The notes: generated by a model not told the origin, from the sequence alone. A stretch of 64,000 nt of DNA from Roseiarcus sp963774195 (GCA_963774195.1 CAVZDY010000004.1:1054001-1118000), one strand, 5' to 3'; positions 1 to 8,815 are shown, counted from the stretch's first letter. Made by a program: numbers and translations.

Positions 1-47
1 TCAAGCGCGCCGGAGGCGCGAAAAAGCCTCAAATCCTGCGACGACGA

Positions 48-416
48 TCACTTCTTCTTGCCAGCGATCGCCTTGGCCTTGCCCTTGCGGGTGCGCGCAT
101 TGGTGTGCGTGCGCTGGCCACGGACGGGCAACTGCTTGCGATGACGCAGGCCGCGATAGGCGCCGAGGTCCATCAGACGCTTGATGTTGATCGCCACTTC
201 GCGACGCAGATCGCCTTCGACCAGATAGTCGCGGTCGATCGCTTCGCGGATTTGCAGCACTTCGGCGTCGCTCAGCTGCGCGACGCGGCGCTCCGGCGTG
301 ATGTGCACCTTCTCGCAGATCTCTTCAGCCTTCTTGGGACCAATGCCGTGGATATACTGAAGCGCGATGACGACGCGCTTGTTGGTGGGAATATTGACGC
401 CTGCTATACGAGCCAC
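48..416 (-). CDS. rpsM: 30S ribosomal protein S13
   Basis: Ribosomal protein of the small-subunit head that contacts the P-site tRNA and the bridge to the 50S subunit. The 122 residues match the family length. The start MARIAGVNIP, the GIGPKKAEEICE helix-hairpin-helix segment (about residues 24-35), the GLRHRKQLPVRGQRT stretch and a very basic C-terminal tail (KGKAKAIAGKKK) are all typical. It is probably the first gene of the alpha operon (rpsM-rpsK-rpoA-rplQ), whose remainder lies beyond the left edge. Unlike many relatives, no adk or secY lies immediately upstream: the neighbour is a divergent deaminase. A good sigma-70 promoter lies about 160 bases upstream. Confidence 0.97.
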   Translation of the reverse strand: MARIAGVNIPTNKRVVIALQYIHGIGPKKAEEICEKVHITPERRVAQLSDAEVLQIREAIDRDYLVEGDLRREVAINIKRLMDLGAYRGLRHRKQLPVRGQRTHTNARTRKGKAKAIAGKKK

Positions 417-577
417 TGCCCATCTCCATGTCGGCTGCGCGCGGCCTCAAAAGCCGGCGCGGGGTCAAAACGCCCTCGACGTCCGGTGGAGACCGGCCCT
501 TGCCGAGAGATCCATAAGCGCAAAAAGTCCCATTCGCGCAAAAATGCGCCGGGACCCAGAGCAATCGGGATCGCGCG

Positions 578-606
578 TATATAAAGATCCTGTGACTGGG
601 CGTCAA
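578..606 (-). promoter_or_regulatory. Sigma-70 promoter for rpsM
   Basis: On the minus strand the sequence reads TTGACG, a 17-base spacer, then TATATA. This is close to the sigma-70 consensus with ideal spacing. Transcription would start near position 570 and leave a leader of about 150 nt before the rpsM start at 416. The leader contains the octamer TTTTTGCG twice, about 22 bases apart. The 396-base gap from 417 to 812 otherwise shows no gene that I can support. Confidence 0.7.
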
Positions 607-812
607 CGGGCGCGCCGCCACGATTTTCGGCCCTTCCGAGCCACAGCCGAATTCGATTGTGGCGAAAATCCGACTGTCGAAACGGCCTAGCTCGCCCCGC
701 CATCGATCCGAATAGGTAAGCCTGACGCGCCAATGCGCAAGTCTCGTCGCTCGCACATGATGAGCGCGTGTGAGGAGCTTTGTCGCCTCCACGGTCGCTC
801 TGGGGGCCAGCC

Positions 813-1502
813 ATGCCGATTGGGGGGGAGGCGACGCGGAGTGCGGGACTAAACGTCGCGCCAGCGCCTTCAGCGAGGCCACCGGGTGATGTCGCGGTCC
901 CAGAGAGATTGATGCGGCGGTGCATCGAGGTCTCGAAGATGGCTGCCGAGCGTGGCGAGCTTCCGTTCGCCGCCCTCATCGCCCAAGGCGACGAGATCGT
1001 TGTCGAGGCCACCAATCGCGTTCGCATCGATTGCGACGCGACGCGACACGCAGAGGCGGTCGCGATCTCGGCCGCGCAGAAGAAACTCGGCAGGACGAGC
1101 CTCGAAGGCCTGACATTTTATACGAATGTCGAGCCCTGCGCCTTTTGCAGCTACGCGATCCGCGAAACGCGGCTATCGACGGTCTACTTCGCCCTGAGTT
1201 CGCCATTCATGGGCGGCTTCAGCCGTTGGAACATTCTGGACGACGCCGTTCTCTCCACGCGGATGCCGGACATCTTCGCTCCGCCTCCACGCATTGTGCC
1301 GTATTTTCTCGCGGTCGAGGCCGACGCGGCGCTGCGCCACTCGGCGCCGCTGATATGGACGGCGACCCGAGTGAGAGGCCTGTTCCGCGTCGAAGGCGTC
1401 AGCATTCGCCGTAAGGAGCGTAAGGCGCGGCCGCGCCTGAACTGGATTCTGGCCGCGCTGCGCACCCACCTGTTCGACCGCTTCGCCAGAGCGCGTCGCT
1501 AG
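813..1502 (+). CDS. Zinc-dependent nucleoside/CMP-dCMP deaminase family protein
   Basis: A cytidine/deoxycytidylate deaminase-fold enzyme that hydrolytically deaminates a base or nucleotide. The zinc site is intact: HAE (His79 and Glu81, the proton shuttle) and PCAFC (Cys109 and Cys112). The substrate is not decidable from sequence; relatives include guanine deaminases and tRNA-adenosine deaminases. TadA itself is usually shorter and lacks the roughly 80-residue basic C-terminal extension seen here. The start is uncertain. ATG 813 is used; an in-frame ATG at 912, preceded by a GAGAG stretch, would remove a 33-residue low-complexity N-terminus and begin exactly where family similarity begins. 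Divergent from rpsM. Confidence 0.8.
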   Translation: MPIGGEATRSAGLNVAPAPSARPPGDVAVPERLMRRCIEVSKMAAERGELPFAALIAQGDEIVVEATNRVRIDCDATRHAEAVAISAAQKKLGRTSLEGLTFYTNVEPCAFCSYAIRETRLSTVYFALSSPFMGGFSRWNILDDAVLSTRMPDIFAPPPRIVPYFLAVEADAALRHSAPLIWTATRVRGLFRVEGVSIRRKERKARPRLNWILAALRTHLFDRFARARR

Positions 1503-1598
1503 GTTGCGAGACAGCAGCCGTCTCCGCGACGATTTTGCGCTCAAGTCGCACTTGCGCTATCTCGGCGCTCCGCCGCAGTTCGCCGCAGGAGATGACCC

Positions 1599-2522
1599 GT
1601 GACCCGCAAGACCAACCGCCGCGACGGATTCGGCCACCAGGACGCCCCTCCGGCGCCGAAATATCGGCCGGATCGCGAACCGGCGCCCGTGCGCGACAAA
1701 GGGCCCGGACGGGAAAAAACGGCAGGACGCTCCGAACGGCCCGAGGCCCGCGCAGACCATCGCGGAGCGCCGAGACCGAGGCCGCCAAAGCGTGAAGCGC
1801 GCGCCGCCGACGTCGTGCAGATCTACGGTTTTCACAGCGTCGCCGCGGCTCTGCGGGCGCCGCGCCGCAAGCTGATCCGCCTCTACGCAACCGCCGCCGC
1901 CGCAGAGAGGTTATCGGGCGACATTGCGGCGCGCGGCGTCGAGACCCGCATTCTAGAGAACGAGGAGATAGCGCTTCGAGCCCCGCGCGAAGCCGTGCAT
2001 CAGGGACTGCTGCTCGAGGCGCGGCCGCTCGAGCCGATCGACCTCTCCGAGTTGCCGGCCAACGGCCTCGTGCTGGTGCTCGACCAGATCACCGATCCGC
2101 ACAATGTCGGAGCGATCCTGCGCACCGCCGCAGCCTTCGCGGTCGACGCTCTTGTGACGACCGAGCGGCACTCGCCTGAGTTCACCGGGGCGCTCGCCAA
2201 ATCCGCCTCGGGCGGCCTCGAGCACCTGCCGATTTGCAGCGTCACCAACCTCGCGCGGGCGATGAGCGAACTCGGCGATCTCGGCTATTGGCGGGTGGGG
2301 CTCGATTCGGAGGCGTCCGAGGCCCTCGGCGCGCTCTCCCTTTCTCGGCCGGTCGCGCTCGTTCTCGGCGCCGAGGACAAAGGCCTGCGACGTCTCACCC
2401 GCGAACATTGCGACGTGATGGCGCGCCTCGATCTGCCGGGTGCGATCAAGAGCCTCAATGTGTCGAACGCTTGCGCAATCGCGCTGGCGCTCGTCAACGG
2501 CAAGCTGGCTAAGGAGCCTTAG
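1599..2522 (+). CDS. rlmB: 23S rRNA (guanosine-2'-O-)-methyltransferase RlmB (SpoU/TrmH family)
   Basis: A SPOUT-class methyltransferase that uses S-adenosylmethionine to 2'-O-methylate a guanosine of 23S rRNA (G2251 in E. coli). Residues 1-70 are a basic, disordered arm. Residues about 72-145 are the substrate-binding domain (YGFHSVAAAL). The three SpoU motifs follow: DPHNVGAILRTA (about 166-177), LVLGAEDKGLRR (254-265) and LPGAIKSLNVSNA (279-291), carrying the knot-forming and catalytic residues. The start is GTG 1599, with GCAGGAG a few bases upstream. An ATG at 1592 is out of frame. RlmB is the most likely specific function, although other TrmH-family targets cannot be excluded. Confidence 0.9.
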   Translation: MTRKTNRRDGFGHQDAPPAPKYRPDREPAPVRDKGPGREKTAGRSERPEARADHRGAPRPRPPKREARAADVVQIYGFHSVAAALRAPRRKLIRLYATAAAAERLSGDIAARGVETRILENEEIALRAPREAVHQGLLLEARPLEPIDLSELPANGLVLVLDQITDPHNVGAILRTAAAFAVDALVTTERHSPEFTGALAKSASGGLEHLPICSVTNLARAMSELGDLGYWRVGLDSEASEALGALSLSRPVALVLGAEDKGLRRLTREHCDVMARLDLPGAIKSLNVSNACAIALALVNGKLAKEP

Positions 2523-2569
2523 GTGGGCGCTTTTTAGCGCGCTCTGCCATCAAGCCGATCCCCCTCGGG

Positions 2570-2642
2570 CGTCATTGTGACGGCGCTTAGGCGCCGAGCG
2601 TCGCGATCGCTGGATCGCCACGCTTCGCTCGCGAAGACGACA
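2570..2642. repeat. Dispersed palindromic intergenic repeat, copy 1 (degenerate)
   Basis: Begins CGTCATTG and ends with a stretch resembling the reverse complement of the other copies (GATCGCTGGATCGCC, then CGCTTCGCTCGCG). It lies between the convergent rlmB and mltG genes. An internal hairpin CGGCGC-TTAG-GCGCCG could serve both as a terminator structure. Confidence 0.55.
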
Positions 2643-2673
2643 AAGGCCGGGCTCGACCTAGAAACAATCCGCT

Positions 2674-4386
2674 CTAGAAGCTGCTGTTCAGCGGCGGTAT
2701 CGTGTGCGGATAATTGAGGTCGTATGTCTTATTGAGCAGCGGATCGAGCTTCGTGCCCTCCGAGGCGTCGAAGGCGCGCGGGCGGGGCGGCGTCTGCGTC
2801 GCGCCTGCTTGGTCGAGCCCCGCCACGCGAGACGCGTCGACCGCGGGAGTGACTTGAGCTGACGCCGGCGGATTGCCGTATTTGGCGATGCGCGCCTTCT
2901 GTTCGGCGAGCGCGGCCGGCGAAAGCGGAACCTTCATCAGCGTCGCAGTCATCGCGCCGGCGTCCGCATCGGTGAAGGCTGTGCCCTCCGGCTCGTCGTT
3001 GACGCCGGTGATGACGGCGCCGAGATCGTCGAGCGACTTGCCGTTCACCTTGGAGGCCGCCAACTCGCCGCCCGCGCCGAACAGCGTGTCTCGGAGCTTG
3101 CGCTGCGCGGCGAGCTTGGTCAGCCGGGCGACGAACGAACCCTTCACCGGCGGCGCCGCGCCCAGCGGCGCGATAGCGCCGAAGATCTTCGGATTGGTGA
3201 AATCGAGCGCGCCATGCGTCGAGAAGCCCGGAGTGGGCGTCGCATCCGGCGCGAGCTTATCCTTGGCGTCCTTTTCGATCTGCCGCCAGCGCGCGACATT
3301 CTTGAGGTGTTGGTCGAGCGTCTCCGCGAAGGCGTGGCCGCCGGTTCCGTCGGCGACGAAATAGATGTCCTTGGTCGACGCCGGATTGGCGACTGCCTCC
3401 AGCGCCGCCCGGCCGGGATTGCAGATCGGGCCCGGCGGCAGGCCGTTGATGATGTAGGTGTTGTAGGCCGTCGCCTGCTCGAGCTCCGCCTTCGAGATCG
3501 AGTGGCCGAGCGTTCCCTTGCCGAACACGAGGCCGTAGACGATCGTCGGATCGGATTCGAGCCTCATGTGCTTGCGCAACCGGTTGATGAAGACACCGGC
3601 CACGCGCGGCCGCTCGTCCGTCTTGCCTGTCTCCTTCTCGACGATCGAGGCGAGCGTGACGAGTTCGCCCGGCGATTTGATCGGCAGATCGGGCGCCCGC
3701 TTGGCCCATATTTCGTCGATCATCTTCGACTGCGCCTTGGCCATCACGGAGACAAGCGCTTGCCGCGTCTCGCCGCGAGCGAACTTGTAGGTCTCGGGAA
3801 GGATCGAACCCTCGCGCGGAGTTTCCCTAACTTCGCCGACCAATACGTCGTTGTCCCGCAGGCGCTGGACGATCTGATCGCTCGTCAGGCCCTCAGGAAT
3901 TGTCAGCGAATGCAGCACGACCCTGCCGGAGAGGAGTTGCGCCTCGACCTGGCGCATGCTGAGGCCCGCCCTGAAGGCGTATTCGCCGCGCTTGAGCGCG
4001 CCGCGGCTGCCGTCGATCAGCGTCATCGCGGAGAACCAAAGCGAACTGTCGATGACGCCGCCGTGTTCGAGCTGGTCCGCAATCGGGCCGCCGTCGTCTT
4101 CTCTGGCGATCACCACGACCTTGTCGGCCGTCAGGGGGCCGGGCTTTCGCACCTCGAGCATCGTCCAAGCGAAGAGCCCGAACCCCGCCAAAGCACCGAT
4201 CAAGATGAAAGAGAGGAAACCGCTGACGCCGGAAAAGCTGGAACGACGCTTACGGCGCGGCGGAGGAGCCGGAGGCGGACTCGCCGCCTCACGTTTGCGC
4301 TTGGACGAGCCGAACAGACTGACGCGCCCGCGCGGGGCGCCGTCCGATCCATTCGCGTCATCGCCCTGATTCGACGTATCGCTCAT
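2674..4386 (-). CDS. mltG: Endolytic transglycosylase MltG
   Basis: Inner-membrane lytic transglycosylase that cleaves nascent peptidoglycan strands and sets glycan length. The N-terminus (1-50) is cytoplasmic and Pro/Arg-rich. One membrane segment lies at about 53-77 (GFLSFILIGALAGFGLF). The YceG/MltG domain follows, with the catalytic glutamate Glu250 in SIVEKETG and the conserved LESDPTIVYG and NPGRAALEA segments. At 570 residues it is much longer than the usual 340-420: roughly 195 Ala/Pro-rich residues follow the catalytic domain. It is the last gene of the fatty-acid cluster, as is common in Rhizobiales, linking membrane lipid and wall synthesis. Confidence 0.93.
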   Translation of the reverse strand: MSDTSNQGDDANGSDGAPRGRVSLFGSSKRKREAASPPPAPPPRRKRRSSFSGVSGFLSFILIGALAGFGLFAWTMLEVRKPGPLTADKVVVIAREDDGGPIADQLEHGGVIDSSLWFSAMTLIDGSRGALKRGEYAFRAGLSMRQVEAQLLSGRVVLHSLTIPEGLTSDQIVQRLRDNDVLVGEVRETPREGSILPETYKFARGETRQALVSVMAKAQSKMIDEIWAKRAPDLPIKSPGELVTLASIVEKETGKTDERPRVAGVFINRLRKHMRLESDPTIVYGLVFGKGTLGHSISKAELEQATAYNTYIINGLPPGPICNPGRAALEAVANPASTKDIYFVADGTGGHAFAETLDQHLKNVARWRQIEKDAKDKLAPDATPTPGFSTHGALDFTNPKIFGAIAPLGAAPPVKGSFVARLTKLAAQRKLRDTLFGAGGELAASKVNGKSLDDLGAVITGVNDEPEGTAFTDADAGAMTATLMKVPLSPAALAEQKARIAKYGNPPASAQVTPAVDASRVAGLDQAGATQTPPRPRAFDASEGTKLDPLLNKTYDLNYPHTIPPLNSSF

Positions 4387-4484
4387 CCGGGCCCGCCGTC
4401 GCTCGCATTACACCACCCGCAGGCGCTTCGCGCCCGCGACGACACTGTAATCCATTTCGCGGCGCAAAATGAAGAGACGAATGG

Positions 4485-5756
4485 TTAAGCGGCCGCTTCC
4501 GGCGGCTCGCGGAAGATCAACGATGCGTTTGTGCCGCCAAAACCGAAGGAATTCGAGAGCGCCACCTTGATCCGGCGCTTCTTCGCCGCATGGGGAACAA
4601 GGTCGATCGCCGTCTCGACGGAGGGGTTGTCGAGATTGAGCGTCGGCGGCGCGATCTGGTCGCGCATCGCGAGGATCGAGAAGATCGCCTCGACCGCGCC
4701 CGCGGCGCCGAGCAGGTGACCGATCGACGACTTGGTGGACGACATGGAGACCGTCGCGGCGGCGTTGCCGAGCAGCCGCTCGACCGCACGCAGTTCGATC
4801 TCGTCGCCGATCGGCGTCGATGTGCCGTGCGCGTTGACGTAGTCGATGTCCGACGGGGTGAGGCCGGCGCGCTTCAGCGCGGCGTTCATCGAGCGATAGC
4901 CGCCGTCGCCGTCCGGCGAAGGCGACGTGATATGGTAGGCGTCGCCGGAAAGGCCGTAGCCGATCACCTCGGCGTAAATCCGGGCGCCGCGCGCCCGCGC
5001 GTGTTCGAGATCCTCGAGCACCACGCAGCCCGCGCCTTCGCCCATCACGAAGCCGTCGCGATCGCGGTCGTAAGGACGCGAAGCCTGCTTGGGCCGATCG
5101 TTGAAGGCTGTCGCGAGCGCGCGGCAGGCGGCAAAGCCGGCAAGCGCAAGGCGATTGACCGCCGATTCGGCGCCGCCCGCCACCATCACCTTGGCGTCGC
5201 CCAGCGCGATGAGGCGCGCGGCGTCGCCGATCGCATGCGCGCCGGTCGAGCACGCGGTGACGACAGCGTGATTCGGCCCCTTCAGGCCATGAACAATCGA
5301 AACGTGGCCAGCCGCGAGGTTGATCAGGCGGCCGGGAATGAAGAAAGGCGACACGCGGCGCGGGCCTTTTTCATGCAGCACCACCGAGGTCTCGTAGATG
5401 CCTTGCAAGCCGCCGATGCCCGAACCGATGAGGACACCGGTTTCGATCTGATCTTCATATGTCTTCGGCGCCCAGTCGGCGTCGCGAAGCGCCTGCGTCG
5501 CGGCGGAGAGCGCATAGACGATGAATTCGTCGACGCGGCGCTGCTCCTTGGGCTCCATCCAGTCGTCGGGGTTGTAGGCGTCCGGGGCGGACCCGCGTGG
5601 CACCTGCGCCGCAATCTGGCACGCGATGTCCGAAACGTCGAAGCTCTCGACGCGCGCCGCCGCCGCTTCGCCCGCCAACAGCCGACGCCATGTGGCCTCG
5701 ACGCCGCAGGCCAACGGCGAGACCATGCCCAGCCCGGTCACGACAACCCGATTCAT
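4485..5756 (-). CDS. fabF: 3-oxoacyl-[acyl-carrier-protein] synthase II
   Basis: Condenses malonyl-ACP with acyl-ACP in fatty-acid elongation. The 423-residue length fits FabF. The catalytic triad is intact: Cys169 in TACSTGAHAIG, His310 in NAHGTSTPIGD and His347 in SSIGHLLGAAGAVEA, with the neighbouring Lys342. The GFGGTN loop is present near the C-terminus. The start at 5756 (MNRVVVTGLG) is supported by AAGGAG about seven bases upstream; the longer open frame to 5870 has no site and no family similarity. Transcribed with fabD, fabG and acpP on the minus strand; mltG follows after 98 bases. Confidence 0.96.
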   Translation of the reverse strand: MNRVVVTGLGMVSPLACGVEATWRRLLAGEAAAARVESFDVSDIACQIAAQVPRGSAPDAYNPDDWMEPKEQRRVDEFIVYALSAATQALRDADWAPKTYEDQIETGVLIGSGIGGLQGIYETSVVLHEKGPRRVSPFFIPGRLINLAAGHVSIVHGLKGPNHAVVTACSTGAHAIGDAARLIALGDAKVMVAGGAESAVNRLALAGFAACRALATAFNDRPKQASRPYDRDRDGFVMGEGAGCVVLEDLEHARARGARIYAEVIGYGLSGDAYHITSPSPDGDGGYRSMNAALKRAGLTPSDIDYVNAHGTSTPIGDEIELRAVERLLGNAAATVSMSSTKSSIGHLLGAAGAVEAIFSILAMRDQIAPPTLNLDNPSVETAIDLVPHAAKKRRIKVALSNSFGFGGTNASLIFREPPEAAA

Positions 5757-5840
5757 TGCCTCTCCTTCGCTTGCTTCGCCCCCCGTCCTCTCATTCGCCT
5801 GCGACCGCGTCGCGTTGGATGAGTGGATCAAATGCGACAA

Positions 5841-5862
5841 GGGCCGGTCTCTCCGCCGGCCC
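5841..5862 (-). promoter_or_regulatory. Hairpin in the acpP-fabF gap
   Basis: A 7-bp GC stem (GGGCCGG / CCGGCCC) with an 8-base loop between the acpP stop and the fabF start. No T-run follows on the minus strand. It is therefore more likely an RNA-stabilising or partial-attenuation element than a full terminator. Such an element could leave acpP expressed above fabF. Confidence 0.45.
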
Positions 5863-5894
5863 TCTTTCACACGCGGAGCGCGATCCGACGCGCT

Positions 5895-6137
5895 TTACTT
5901 CCCGGCCGAGGCCTTCTCGAGGAACTTGACCGCGTCGCCGACCGTAACGATCGTCTCCGCCTGGTCGTCCGGGATCTCGACCCCGAATTCTTCCTCGAAG
6001 GCCATGACGAGCTCAACCGTATCGAGCGAATCCGCGCCAAGGTCGTCAATGAAATTGGCGTTGTCGACAACCTTGTCGGCGTCGACGCCAAGATGCTCGA
6101 CGACAATCTTCTTTACCCGCTCCGCGACGTCGCTCAT
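5895..6137 (-). CDS. acpP: Acyl carrier protein
   Basis: Small acidic carrier that holds growing acyl chains on 4'-phosphopantetheine. The 80 residues match the family. The phosphopantetheine serine is Ser37 in GADSLDTVELVMAFEEEFG, the most diagnostic motif of ACP. The helix-rich acidic composition is typical. It sits between fabG and fabF as in most proteobacteria. The 276-base upstream gap (6138-6413), which carries a leader hairpin, probably also holds an independent promoter. Confidence 0.98.
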   Translation of the reverse strand: MSDVAERVKKIVVEHLGVDADKVVDNANFIDDLGADSLDTVELVMAFEEEFGVEIPDDQAETIVTVGDAVKFLEKASAGK

Positions 6138-6156
6138 TTGCCTTTTTCCCTGTTTC

Positions 6157-6176
6157 AGCCGGCCTCAAGGCCGGCT
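6157..6176 (-). promoter_or_regulatory. Stem-loop in the acpP leader
   Basis: A perfect inverted repeat, AGCCGGCC-TCAA-GGCCGGCT, with an 8-bp stem and a 4-base loop. It ends about 20 bases before the acpP start and just upstream of its ribosome-binding site. There is no U-tract, so it is probably an mRNA-stabilising or processing structure rather than a terminator of fabG transcripts. Confidence 0.5.
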
Positions 6177-6413
6177 CCGTGATTGATGGATAATCCCCCC
6201 AGCCGAACGCGAAGCGAACGACTCGTTACAAACCGTATCCGGCCAACGCCACGCAGCGGCTAGCTCCGCCGAATTCCGGTCCCACGCGGATGACCTTTCC
6301 GACACGAATTTTATGTCGCATCGGCTACACTTCGGCTCGATAGCATATCTCTCCGATCATGGCGAGAGCCAGTCCGGGCGCCGCCGGAGCATTGCAATGC
6401 GCCCCTAATTCCT

Positions 6414-7151
6414 TCAAATCATTGCCATTCCACCGTTGACGTGCAGCGTCTGGCCGGTGACGTAGGCGGCCTCGGCGCTGGCGAGATAAACAACGGCGGC
6501 GCCGATGTCGGCGCCCGCGCCGAGTCTTCCCATCGGAACCGAGCCGAGGATGGCCTCGCGCTGCTTTTCGTTGAGCGCGTCGGTCATCGGACTCGCGATG
6601 AAGCCCGGCGCGACGCAATTGACGGTGACGCCGCGGCTTGCGACTTCCGCCGCCAGCGCCTTGGACATGCCGATCATTCCGGCCTTGGCCGCCGCGTAAT
6701 TGCCCTGGCCCGGATTGCCGGTCACGCCGACGATCGACGTGATGCCGATGATGCGGCCGGAGCGGCGGCGCATCATGCCCTTGAGGCTCGCGCGGGCGAG
6801 GCGGAACGCTGCGGTGAGATTGACGGAGAGGACCGTATCCCACTCCGCGTCCTTCATCCGCATGAAGAGATTATCGCGCGTGACGCCGGCGTTGTTGACA
6901 AGAATGTCAAGCGAACCCATCGCCGCCTCGGCGGCCGGCACGAGCGCTTCGACCGCGGCCGAGTCGGAGAGGTCGCAGGGCGTCACATGGACGCGCGAGC
7001 CGAGTTCTCCGGCGAGCGCCTCCAACGCCTCCCGCCGCGTTCCCGAAAGCGCGACGGTCGCGCCCTGCGCATGCAGGGCGCGCGCGATGGCGCCGCCGAG
7101 GCCGCCCGAAGCGCCGGTGACCAGCGCCGTTTTTCCTGTCAGATCGAACAC
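6414..7151 (-). CDS. fabG: 3-oxoacyl-[acyl-carrier-protein] reductase
   Basis: NADPH-dependent reduction of 3-oxoacyl-ACP to 3-hydroxyacyl-ACP in fatty-acid elongation. It is a 245-residue classical short-chain dehydrogenase. The nucleotide-binding motif is TGASGGLGG (12-20), the structural motif is NNAG (about 86-89), and the catalytic residues are Ser139, Tyr152 and Lys156 (NYAAAKAG). It ends in the usual GGMAMI. The start lies 15 bases downstream of the fabD stop, so the two are co-transcribed. Context makes FabG far more likely than another short-chain dehydrogenase. Confidence 0.96.
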   Translation of the reverse strand: MFDLTGKTALVTGASGGLGGAIARALHAQGATVALSGTRREALEALAGELGSRVHVTPCDLSDSAAVEALVPAAEAAMGSLDILVNNAGVTRDNLFMRMKDAEWDTVLSVNLTAAFRLARASLKGMMRRRSGRIIGITSIVGVTGNPGQGNYAAAKAGMIGMSKALAAEVASRGVTVNCVAPGFIASPMTDALNEKQREAILGSVPMGRLGAGADIGAAVVYLASAEAAYVTGQTLHVNGGMAMI

Positions 7152-7166
7152 GCTTGCCGCCTCTCC

Positions 7167-8129
7167 TTAAGCCGTTCGCTCGGCCGCATAGGCCGCGACG
7201 TCCGCCGGCGCGCCTACGCTAACGGCGCTGGCGCCGTCGGCGATGCGCTTCACCAGCCCGGCCAGCACCTTGCCCGCGCCGATCTCCACGAATCGCGTCG
7301 CGCCCTGACCGCTCATATAGAGCACGCTCTCACGCCAGCGCACCGTGCCGGTGACCTGGGCGACGAGATTGTCGCGAATTGCCGCCGGGTCGCTAACCGC
7401 GGTCGCCGCGACGTTGGCGACAATCGGCGCCTTGGGCGCGCGGATCGAAACGCCAGCCAGCGCCTCCGCCATCGCTTCCGCCGCGGGGCGCATCAGCGAG
7501 CAGTGGAAGGGCGCCGACACCGGCAGCGGCAACGTGCGCTTCGCGCCTTTGTCCTTAGCCAGCGCCATCGCTCGCTCGACCGCCGCTTTGGTTCCCGAAA
7601 TGACGACCTGGCCGCCCCCATTGTCGTTGGCCGCCTCGCACACGCCGCCGGAAGCGGCAAGCTCGGCCGTCGCCTCGGCGGCGATCGCCGCGACGTCGGC
7701 GAATTCGAGACCGAGGATCGCCGCCATCGCGCCCTCGCCCACCGGAACCGCTTTCTGCATCGCCTCGCCGCGGATGCGCAGCAGCCGCGCCGCATCCTCC
7801 AACGCCAGCGCGCCTGCCGCGCACAGCGCGGAATATTCGCCGAGCGAATGACCGGCGACGAAGGCCGCGTCGCGGCCGATGTCGAGTCCCGCCTCGCTCT
7901 CCAGCGCCCGCACCGCCGCCAGGCTCGTCGCCATCAACGCCGGCTGCGCATTGGCGGTGAGCGTAAGCTCGGCCTCAGGACCCTCGAAGATCACGCGCGA
8001 CAGCGATTGCCCGAGCGCCTCGTCGACCCGAGCGAAGACTTCGCGCGCGACGGGGAACGCCTCGGCGAGCGCCTTGCCCATGCCTACGGTCTGCGATCCC
8101 TGCCCGGGGAACACCAAGGCCGTCGTCAT
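7167..8129 (-). CDS. fabD: Malonyl CoA-acyl carrier protein transacylase
   Basis: Transfers malonyl from CoA to ACP, supplying the elongation unit. The 320 residues are close to the usual length. FPGQGSQ near the N-terminus, the nucleophile Ser95 in GHSLGEYSAL and His209 in SAPFHCSLM form the expected active site. It heads the minus-strand cluster fabD-fabG-acpP-fabF. A TTGACA box lies about 55 bases upstream. Confidence 0.96.
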   Translation of the reverse strand: MTTALVFPGQGSQTVGMGKALAEAFPVAREVFARVDEALGQSLSRVIFEGPEAELTLTANAQPALMATSLAAVRALESEAGLDIGRDAAFVAGHSLGEYSALCAAGALALEDAARLLRIRGEAMQKAVPVGEGAMAAILGLEFADVAAIAAEATAELAASGGVCEAANDNGGGQVVISGTKAAVERAMALAKDKGAKRTLPLPVSAPFHCSLMRPAAEAMAEALAGVSIRAPKAPIVANVAATAVSDPAAIRDNLVAQVTGTVRWRESVLYMSGQGATRFVEIGAGKVLAGLVKRIADGASAVSVGAPADVAAYAAERTA

Positions 8130-8158
8130 TCCTAACCCTTCGTTAAAAAGTCGGCGCG

Positions 8159-8187
8159 GAAAGACACGGCTTGCGCCGAAGTGTCAA
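8159..8187 (-). promoter_or_regulatory. Candidate promoter for fabD
   Basis: On the minus strand a perfect TTGACA -35 box is followed, after 17 bases, by TCTTTC, a poor -10 hexamer. It sits about 30 to 60 bases upstream of the fabD start in the 275-base divergent gap (8130-8404). The -35 box and position are convincing; the -10 is weak. Confidence 0.4.
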
Positions 8188-8404
8188 GAGCCGCGCGGGG
8201 TTATCCAAAGGTTTCAGCGGACAAAACCCTTGTCGTCTTCGCCTCTCTGCGCCGCTCTAATCACGGTCGCAAGCCCGACGTTCCCCTCCATTGCGCTTCG
8301 TCGCGAGCGCAGGATTTGCGATGGTCTTGCCCGCGACAGAAAAATCGTAGAGGGACACATGTGCGCGGCGGCGATCCGCCGCGACAAACAACGAGACGAC
8401 CGAC

Positions 8405-8815
8405 GTGGCGCCTGCTCCCGGCAAGTCCTGCGGCCCCTGCACCCTGTGCTGCGCGGCCCTGCATATCACCGAGTTGAATAAGCCCGCGGGGCCAGCCTGC
8501 GAGCACTGCGCTTCCGGCTGCTCGATCTATCCCAGCCGGCCCCAGGTGTGCCGCGACTTCGAATGTGACTGGTTGACGGATCGCTCGCTCCCGGTGACGA
8601 TGCGCCCCGACCGCGTCGGCGTCATCCTCATGGAGGACGACGAAGGCGACGAATATCGCGCGGTCTGCTCGCCGCAGAAACCGTTCGCGTGGCGCAACCC
8701 GCTCATTTTCGCGCACCTCGTGCGGCTGGCGAAATCCGGACGCACCGTCGTCGCCAAAGCCGGCCTCAATTCCTGGCAAATCTTCAGCACCGGCGAATCG
8801 GGCCCGACGGTCTGA
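8405..8815 (+). CDS. Cysteine-rich zinc/iron-chelating protein (YkgJ-like)
   Basis: A 136-residue protein with a cysteine cluster in its first half: CGPCTLCC, then CEHC, CSIYPSRPQVCRDFEC. This resembles the CxxCxxC...C...RPxxCRxF pattern of the YkgJ/UPF0153 family, which is thought to bind zinc or iron. No enzymatic function is established for that family. The start is GTG 8405 with only a weak upstream GAG. The C-terminal half has no recognisable domain. It is divergent from fabD and precedes glnB, with no obvious functional link to either. Confidence 0.7.
   Translation: MAPAPGKSCGPCTLCCAALHITELNKPAGPACEHCASGCSIYPSRPQVCRDFECDWLTDRSLPVTMRPDRVGVILMEDDEGDEYRAVCSPQKPFAWRNPLIFAHLVRLAKSGRTVVAKAGLNSWQIFSTGESGPTV

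Noticed and set aside
325..1027. Open frames on the minus strand across the rpsM upstream region and the deaminase gene
   Set aside because: They overlap the clear sigma-70 promoter and a deaminase with an intact zinc site on the other strand, and they match no family.
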